Of a DNA stretch of 64,000 bases, positions 57,878 through 64,000 are shown piece by piece. Position 1 is the stretch's first letter. The number at the start of each line of letters is the position of its first letter. The translations under genes and the position numbers were made by a program. The DNA lies in contig JAVXUO010002229.1 of assembly GCA_033065855.1 (NCBI GenBank), positions 1-64,000 on the forward strand, read 5' to 3'. This stretch comes from Escallonia rubra (Eukaryota > Streptophyta > Magnoliopsida > Escalloniales > Escalloniaceae). Under the pieces are notes generated by a model. It ran no database searches, was not told the origin of the DNA, and saw only the letters and a program-made list of their open reading frames with translations.

Positions 57878-58318
57878 CGTGATTGAAACGGCGATGGCTA
57901 TAAGGTTGTGAGCCCATCCCAGTACGAGGGCCGAAGCCCCCCTTGTGATTGAGACGGCGATGGCTATAAGGTTGTGAGCCCATCCCGGTACGAGGGCCGA
58001 AGCCCCCCTTGTGATTGAGACGGCGATGGCTATAAGGTTGTGAGCCCATCCCGGTACGAGGGCTGAAGCCCCCTTGTGATTAAGACGGCGATGGCTATAA
58101 GGTTGTGAGCCCATCCCGGTACGAGGCCGAGGCCCCCTTGTGATTGAGATGGCGATAGCTATAAGGCTGTGAGCCCATCCCGGTACGAGGCCGAGGCCCC
58201 CTTGTGATTGAGATGGCGATGGCTATAAGGTTGTGAGCCCATCACGGTACGAGGCTGAGGCCCCCCTTGTGATTGAGACGGCGATGGCTATAAGGTTGTG
58301 AGCCCATCCCGGTAGCAT
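57878..58318. repeat. 64-66-bp minisatellite, 7 copies
   Basis: GTTGTGAGCCCATCCC recurs at 57905, 57971, 58037, 58102, 58166, 58230 and 58295, with GGCGATGGCTATAAG before each. Confidence 0.95.
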
Positions 58319-58374
58319 GCAACATGATTGTGGCGCATGAGCGCGATGCCAACAGCATGAGACCATACTTGGTG

Positions 58375-59215
58375 CCGGGGGCACATGTTATGAAAGTGGC
58401 GCACGGGCGCGGCGACGAACGTCGCGGAGACAATACCTGGTGTCGGGGGCACATGTTATGAAAGTGGCGCACGAGCGCGGTGACGAACGTCACGGAGACA
58501 ATACCTGGTGCCATGGGCACATGTCATGGAAGTGACGTACAGGCGCGGCGATGAACGTCGCGGAGATATACCTGGTGCTGGGGCACATGTTATGGAAGTG
58601 GCGCATAGGCGCGGCGACGAACGTCGCGGGGACAATACTTGGTGCCGGGGCACATGTCATGAGAATGTCGCATGGGCACGGCAACGAACGTCGCGAAGCA
58701 ATACTTGGTGTCGGGGGCACGCATCATGAGAATGGCGCAAGGGCGCAGCGACGAACGTCGCGGAAGAATACTTCGTGCCGGGGCACATGACATGAGAACG
58801 GTGCATGGGCGCAGCGATGAACGTCGCGGAGCAATATTTGGTGCTGAGGCACGTATCATGAGAATGGCGCATGGGCGCGGTGACGAACGTCGCGAAGCAA
58901 TACTTGGTGCCGGGGACACGCATCATGAGAATGGCGCAAGGGCGCAGCGACGAACGTCGCGGAAGAATACTTCGTGCCGGGGCACATGACATGAGAACGG
59001 CGCATGGGCGCGGCGACGAACGTCACAGAGCAATATTTGGTGCCGAGGCACGTATCATGAGAATGGCGCAAGGGCGCAACGACGAACATCGCGGAACAAT
59101 ACTTGGTACCGGGGCACATGACATGAGAACGGCGCATGGGCGCGGCGACGAACGTCGTAGAGCAATATTTGGTGCCGGGGCACGTATCATGAGAATGGCG
59201 CACGGGCGCGCGTCG
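58375..59215. repeat. 66-68-bp GC-rich minisatellite, about 12 copies
   Basis: Core GCGACGAACGTCGCGG with the self-complementary GACGAACGTC recurs at 58414, 58482, 58550, 58616, 58683, 58750 and on to about 59150. Longer-range similarity (58672-58800 against 58871-58990) points to duplication of multi-unit blocks. Confidence 0.93.
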
Positions 59216-59394
59216 TTACCCAAAGACAGGATGTGAGCTAAGTGTACCTGTCATAACAAGATAATGAATGCAACATGTAGTAGTGACAAAGTTGGGGAAT
59301 GATGGTATGCGGTTGTCAACGAGGGGTTATTCGGTGGTAGCGCGCGACTTTGGGCGATGGGCATCGCGGGAGCGATGTGCGGTCATGGTTGATG

Positions 59395-60010
59395 GACGTC
59401 AGAAGGTTGGTGCATGACGGACGTCGCGAGGTTGATGTACAAACGTCCGTAAGGTGATGCACGACGGACGTCCCGAGGTTGATGCACGACGGACGTCGCG
59501 AGGTTGATGCACGACGGACGTCCCGAGGTTGATGCACGACGGACGTCGCGAGGTTGATGTACGAACGTCCGTAAGGTGATGGACGACGGACGTCCCGAGG
59601 TTGATGCACGACGGACGTCGCGAGGTTGATGCACGAGGGACGTCGCGAGGTTGATGCACGACGGACGTCGCGAGGTTGATGCACGAAGGACGTCGTGAGG
59701 TTGATGTACGAACGTCCGTAAGGTGATGCACGACGGACGTCATGAGGTTGATGCACGACGGACTTCATGAGGTTGATGCACGACGGACTTCACGAGGTTG
59801 ATGTACGAACGTCTGTAAGGTGATGCACGACGGACGTCATGAGGTTGATGCACGACGGACGTCACGAGGTTGATGTACGAATGTCCGTAAGGTGATGCAC
59901 GACGGACGTCATGAGGTTGATGCACGACGGACTTCATGAGGTTGACGCATGACAGACGTCGCGAGGTTGATGCACGACGGACGTCGCGAGGTTGAGGTAC
60001 GAACGTCCGT
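59395..60010. repeat. 25-bp minisatellite, over 20 copies
   Basis: Units GAGGTTGATGCACGACGGAC carry GACGTC, spaced 25 bp (for example 59476 and 59501). A variant unit with GTACGAACGTCCGTAAGGTG interrupts at regular intervals. Confidence 0.95.
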
Positions 60011-60054
60011 AAACATTGCGAAGGTGCAAAGACTCAAGAGAACAAGTGCGCGCG

Positions 60055-60450
60055 GGAGGGGGGGGGGAAGGCCAAGGCCACCACCCCTTGGTAAGGCCGA
60101 GGCCGACCCCTTGGTGAGGCCGAGGCCGACCCTAGAAGTGGCCAAGGCCAATGGCCAACTCCCATGAAGGGAGGCCAAGGCCACTCCCCTTACGATGAAC
60201 TTCGGGCGCACCGACGGTAGGTGTTTTGATGGTCAATGACGAATCTGAAAGTTGCGTTACGACGAGCGCGTCGACATGAATCGTAACCACATGACGAATA
60301 AGATGCCAAGGTTACGTACGAAATGTACGAAGCGAAAAAAGTGCGAAAAGGATTGCGCGCGAAAAGTGAAGAACCGAGGGGGGAGGCCAAGGCCAACCCC
60401 CCATGGGAGGCCGAGGCCGACCCCATGGGGTTGGCCAAGGCAAAGCCCCT
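60055..60450. repeat. GGCCAAGGCC / GGCCGAGGCC-rich block
   Basis: Short near-palindromic GGCCRAGGCCR units, often followed by CCCC, occur in two groups (60070-60190 and 60380-60450) of the solo LTR. Confidence 0.8.
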
Positions 60451-60847
60451 TGACCCCATTGTTCCGGTTGCGTTGTCAGTTGACATTTTTGGTGAAAAGG
60501 TGCTTGGGTGGTCGCGGCGTTACGATCGTGCTCCCGTGAGTCACGTTGATGTAAAATAATTGGTGACTAAGTCGCGCGTGAGGCGTGGAAAGCAAAGAAT
60601 GCACGTGACTTGGGCGCGCGCACTTTGAACGGCTCGATGCGTTGATTAATTGACCATTGATAATGTCGACGTGTTCGCGTGAAATGGAACCCATATTGGG
60701 CCCTTGGGTACGACCAGAATAGGTTGGGAACAACTTTAAAAAAATGCAAAAAAAAAGGATCTGCACCGTCCACAGATCGCACGTGGACGGCCAGATCGCG
60801 CTGGCAACTTTACTACATTTGCTAGCGCGAGCAATGGATCAGCTCCC

Positions 60848-60848
<1 letters not shown>

Positions 60849-60879
<31 letters not shown>

Positions 60880-60936
60880 CAGATATATACATATATATAT
60901 GTATACATATATATGTATACATATATATATGTATAC

Positions 60937-60983
<47 letters not shown>

Positions 60984-61138
60984 TATATAGATATACATAT
61001 ATATACATATATACGTATATAGATATACATATATATACATATATACGTATATAGATATACATATATATACATATATACGTATATAGATATACATATATAT
61101 ACTTATATACATATATATATACACATGTATATATATAT

Positions 61139-61179
<41 letters not shown>

Positions 61180-61190
61180 GATATATACAC
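60849..61190. repeat. TA-rich array with a 32-bp higher-order unit
   Basis: 340 bases of TATATAC-type sequence. Within 60985-61095 a 32-bp unit, AGATATACATATATATACAT plus ATATACGTATAT, is repeated three times. Confidence 0.92.
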
Positions 61191-61249
61191 ATGGGGTTCG
61201 ATCCACATCGACCGGTGGGAAAAAAAAATTTCCCACCGAATCGCCACTA

Positions 61250-61485
61250 ATACATGCGATTGCAAAAAAAAAAAAATTGAGCCGCAATTGGGCCAAAGTG
61301 GGCCACAGAGGAGCCGCAATTGGCTTTGGACCAATCGCAAGAAAGACATGCGATTGGACCAAAGCCAATCGCAAGACATACATGCGATTGGCCCAAAGCC
61401 AATTGCAAGACATACATGCGATTGACTTTGGACCAATCGCATGTATGTCTTGCGATTGGCCCAAGGCCAATTGCGGCTCCTTTTT
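61250..61485. repeat. Palindrome array of MULE C (GCGATTGG..CCAATCGC)
   Basis: Units such as GCGATTGGACCAAAGCCAAT followed by CGC, and inverted copies, with spacer AAGACATACAT. Units start at about 61301, 61333, 61356, 61394, 61419 and 61454. Arms and loop are unrelated to those of A and B, but position (before the promoter) is the same. Confidence 0.87.
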
Positions 61486-61780
61486 CTGAAATTCGGCCAA
61501 TCCTTGGCCCCCACCCCTTGCGGCAGATTCCCCCCCCCCCCCCCCCGTGGCCCCCACCCCTCTTCCCCCCCGTGGCCTTCTCCCTCCCTGGCCCCCACCC
61601 CTTGCGGCAGATCCCCCCCCCCCCCGGGCCCCCACCCCTCTTCCCCCCTCCCACCCGTGACCTCCTCCCTCCCCTTGGCCCCCACCCCTCTTCGACACAT
61701 GGCACAAGATGGCTTGGCCCCCACCCCTTCCACAGCTCCCCCTGCATTATTCGGTCCTTTCCCCCCACTTTTTTTCTGTC

Positions 61781-61788
61781 TATAAAAT
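61781..61788 (+). promoter_or_regulatory. TATA box of the MULE C gene
   Basis: TATAAAAT followed by a CT-rich leader and a GTAAGTATT splice donor at about 61955. It is equivalent to the promoter of the B PMD gene at 35547. Confidence 0.6.
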
Positions 61789-62319
61789 CCCTCTTCCCCG
61801 AATTATTTCTTGCACTCTCCTCATCCTCCCTATCTCACCTACATAATCTCCACAACAATACGAGCGAAAAAAATTTTACGCTAGAAGATCGGTGGATAAC
61901 CGCTAGAAGAAGATCGGTGGATTTCTTCGTCATTTTTTTCAAGTCAAAACAAGTAAGTATTTTGAATTTTCTTGTAATTCAATGTTAATTTAAATTGTTC
62001 TTACGCTTAAATTGTTCTTACCATAGTCTAAAATTCGTGTTTAGGGCGTCAAAATTACGTTTTTACAAATCGGGGTATTACATTCGAAAGATTCGAAAAT
62101 AGCGATTTTTTAGGGCGTCAAAATTATGATTTTTCACGAATTTATAAAAAATAGCTAGAGCTAGATTTTGCCAAAGTACAAAAAAGAGACCCTAGTTATT
62201 TTTAAAAGATCTGTATCAGGTAAAAATTTCAGATTTTTCCAAATACTGGAAAGGGGTTAACTGATACGCGCAACCTTGTAACTTCGCAGTGTAATTTAAA
62301 ATATCAAGCTAGCGCGATT

Positions 62320-63900
62320 TCGCGCGAAACTTTTTTGAGAACCCTAGGATGTTGGAAAGTTCCATTCCCCAGGAATTCGTGCCATTCTGAAGCCGGTAGC
62401 AATTTTTTGCCGCACGGGCTTTTAAGCGCTCGATCCGTACACCGGTTCGGGATTTTTTGACGAAAAATCCCTAAAATGCTTTTTAGATCAAGGATGAACT
62501 CAGCAACCTTAGAAAAGCGTCTTAAAGCACTTTTGAGATTTTTCCCGATGCCAGGGGGCATTTTGGTAATTCGCCGCCCGATAGGGGTATTTTCGTAATT
62601 TCACGCTGAGAAACTTTTTTGAATGACTGCTTAGTCCATAAATGTAAGCAAACCCTAAGGATGTTGGAAAGTTCCATTCCCCACGAATTCGGGGCATTCC
62701 GAAGCCGGTAGTAACTTTTTGCCGAACGGGCTTTTAAGCGCTCGATCCGGACACCGGTTCGGGATTTTTTGACGAAAAATCCCTAAAATGCTTTTTAGAT
62801 CAAGGATGAACTCAGCAACCTTAGAAAAGCGTCTTAAAGCACTTTTGAGATTTTTCCCGATGTCAGGGGGTATTTTGGTAATTCGCCGCCCGATAGGGGT
62901 ATTTTCGTAATTTCACGCTGAGAAACTTTTTTGAATGGCTGCTTAGTCCATAAATGTAAGCAAACCCTAAGGATGTTGGAAAGTTCCATTCCCCACGAAT
63001 TCGTGCCATTCCGAAGCCGGTAGCAATTTTTTACCGAACGGGCTTTTAAGCGCTCGATCCGAACACTGGTTCGGGATTTTTTGACGAAAAATCCCTAAAA
63101 TGCTTTTTAGATCAAGGATGAACTCAGCAACCTTAGAAAAGCGTCTTAAAGCACTTTTGAGATTTTTCCCGATGCCAGGGGGCATTTTGGTAATTCGCCG
63201 CCCGATAGGGGTATTTTCGTAATTTCACGCTGAGCGTCTTTTTCGAGCGTCTTTTCAGTCCGTAAATATAAGCAAACCCTAGCGAAGATGAGAAGTTCCA
63301 TTCCCCACGAATTCGTGCCATTCCGAAGCCGGTAGCAATTTTTTGCCGAACGGGCTTTTAAGCGCTCGATCCGGACACCGGTTTGGGATTTTATGACGAA
63401 AAATCCCTAAAATGCTTTTTAGATCAAGGATGAACTCAGCAACCTTAGAAAAGCGTCTTAAAGCAGTTTTGAGATTTTTCCCGATGCCAGGGGCATTTTG
63501 GTAATTCGCCGCCCGATAGGGGTATTTTCGTAATTTTGCCCCTTTCAACTTTTTCGAGCGTCAATACTGTCCGTAAATGCAAGAAAACCCTAAGGATGTT
63601 GGAAAGTTCCATTCCCCACGAATTCGGGCCATTCCGACCGGTTGCAATTTTTTGCCTATGAAACTTTTAAGCGCTCGATCCGGACACCGGTTCGGGATTT
63701 TTTGATGAAAAATCCCTAAAATGCTTTCTAGATCAAGGATGAACTCAGCAACCTTACAATAGCATCTTAAAGCACTTTTGAGATTTTTCCCGATGCCAAG
63801 GGCATTTTGGTAATTCGCCGCCCGAGAGGGGTAATTTGGTAATTTCACACTGTTAACATTTTCGAATGTCTTTCCAGTCCGTAAATGTAAGCAAACCCTA
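62320..63900. repeat. 312-bp tandem repeat, 5 copies
   Basis: AAGTTCCATTCCCCA recurs at 62357, 62669, 62981, 63293 and 63604 (spacing 312, 312, 312, 311). Units are well conserved, including GGCTTTTAAGCGCTCGATCC and GGCATTTTGGTAATTCGCCG. The text after 63900 diverges. The style (GGTATTTTCGTAATTTC) resembles the interior of Tekay-like LTRs such as 54355-54420, so the array may be an expanded LTR segment. A GGGGTATTACA at 62063-62073 hints at an LTR edge nearby. Confidence 0.93.
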
Positions 63901-64000
63901 GCGACGGCTGATTTGAAGCCGATTCGCTGGGCGTTGGGGTCATAATGAACCCCGGGCCATTTCTGTAATTTGCCGCTCATCGGGGGCTACTTTCCTTATT

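Larger units (their letters stand above)
57060..60732 (-). mobile_element. Solo LTR of 3.67 kb with three minisatellite arrays
   Basis: TG at 57060 and CA at 60731-60732 with a perfect 5-bp duplication ACTTT (57055-57059, 60733-60737). On the minus strand it begins TGTTCCCAACC and has a TATA box at 57420-57413, giving a minus orientation. Removing it joins a B-type palindrome to AAAAAAATGCAAAAAAAAAG, exactly the order seen inverted at 55860-55907. The upstream (U3) part holds the arrays at 57878, 58375 and 59395. No internal region remains. Lineage is unknown. Confidence 0.85.
60733..62072 (+). mobile_element. MULE C: left end of a third related element
   Basis: Starts with the module shared with MULE B (GATCGCGCTGGCAACTT then GCTAGCGCGAGCAATGGATC), an AT array, then GATCCACATCGACCGGTGGG (in B: GATCCACATCTACTGGTGGA). 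Next come its own palindrome array and a promoter with leader (TATA at 61781). The leader AGAAGATCGGTGGA..AAGTAAGTATTTTGAATTTT resembles that of MULE A at 25520-25620, including the splice donor. The coding part is beyond, or destroyed by, the tandem array at 62320. Confidence 0.7.

Noticed and set aside
58490..59236. Long open frames of 60-120 codons on both strands across the GC-rich minisatellites
   Set aside because: They follow the repeat period, are open on both strands at once and have no protein motif. They are a by-product of GC-rich repeats poor in stop codons.
59316..59940. 150-codon repetitive frame on the minus strand and a CRISPR-like look of regular 25-bp units
   Set aside because: Units abut without unique spacers and the setting is a plant LTR, so it is a minisatellite, not a CRISPR array or a gene.
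61540..61640. C runs as a possible i-motif or G-quadruplex element
   Set aside because: Homopolymer runs of this kind also occur at 4250, 34480, 46518 and 49053 in unrelated elements. Length is likely unstable or a sequencing artefact, with no supporting context.
60822..61733. Two minus-strand frames of about 300 codons rich in Ile/Tyr and Gly
   Set aside because: The frames cross the TA array and C/G runs; composition is pure low complexity.
62304..63980. Repeated minus-strand open frames (60-139 codons) in the 312-bp array
   Set aside because: 312 is a multiple of three, so one open frame recurs in each unit by chance. No start context, motif or homology is seen.
1..64000. tRNA, rRNA or snRNA genes, and integrated pararetrovirus sequence
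   Set aside because: I found no cloverleaf-like or rRNA sequence, and no coat or movement protein motif. All RT-related sequence fits a LINE, and the gag and protease motifs fit Ty3-gypsy elements.

Overview
This window looks like nuclear DNA of a flowering plant, from a transposon-filled, gene-poor (heterochromatin-like) region. I see no intact host gene. The evidence is plant-type mobile DNA throughout: a LINE with a C-terminal RNase H, Tekay/Del-like and Tat/Ogre-like Ty3-gypsy LTRs, hAT, PIF/Harbinger, Helitron and many Mutator-like (MULE) elements, nested up to three deep. The species cannot be named from the sequence.

Layout. 1-4535: a degenerate LINE, followed by a second RNase H-like fragment (4980-5400). 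5556-6966: a Tat/Ogre-like LTR remnant. 6967-19555: a minus-strand Tekay-like element with about 2.9-kb LTRs, but only 1.75 kb of internal sequence, coding a broken gag and no pol. Its left LTR holds a hAT inside a hAT. Its right LTR holds two MULE-type insertions, one of them a Pack-MULE with fragments of two different ARM-repeat host genes. 19556-25340: remnants (a MULE-like end, Tat-like LTR, a TIR element, a GGCGC-rich hAT, a Helitron 3' end).

25340 to the end is dominated by three members (here called A, B, C) of one MULE superfamily. A (about 25340-34200) carries a plant-mobile-domain (PMD) gene, a Ulp1-like C48 protease and, convergently, a FAR1/MULE-type transposase. B (about 34200-57059) carries a PMD gene and a convergent MULE transposase. 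It was interrupted by a 12.3-kb PIF/Harbinger element (37117-49397), which itself holds a TIR element and an LTR retrotransposon that splits the Harbinger transposase. B also holds a solo LTR (52779-55559). C (60733-62072) is only a left end. A solo LTR with three minisatellite arrays (57060-60732) sits between B and C. A 312-bp tandem array closes the window.

The most interesting signal is that each of A, B and C carries its own short palindrome in repeated copies. In A and B the copies sit at three places: left end, right end, and the gap between the two convergent genes. The core is ACCGCT..AGCGGT in A, CCGCTACAT-W-ATGTAGCGG in B and GCGATTGG..CCAATCGC in C. This suggests family-specific binding sites for an element-encoded protein (transposase, PMD protein or an anti-silencing factor). 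That function is inference.
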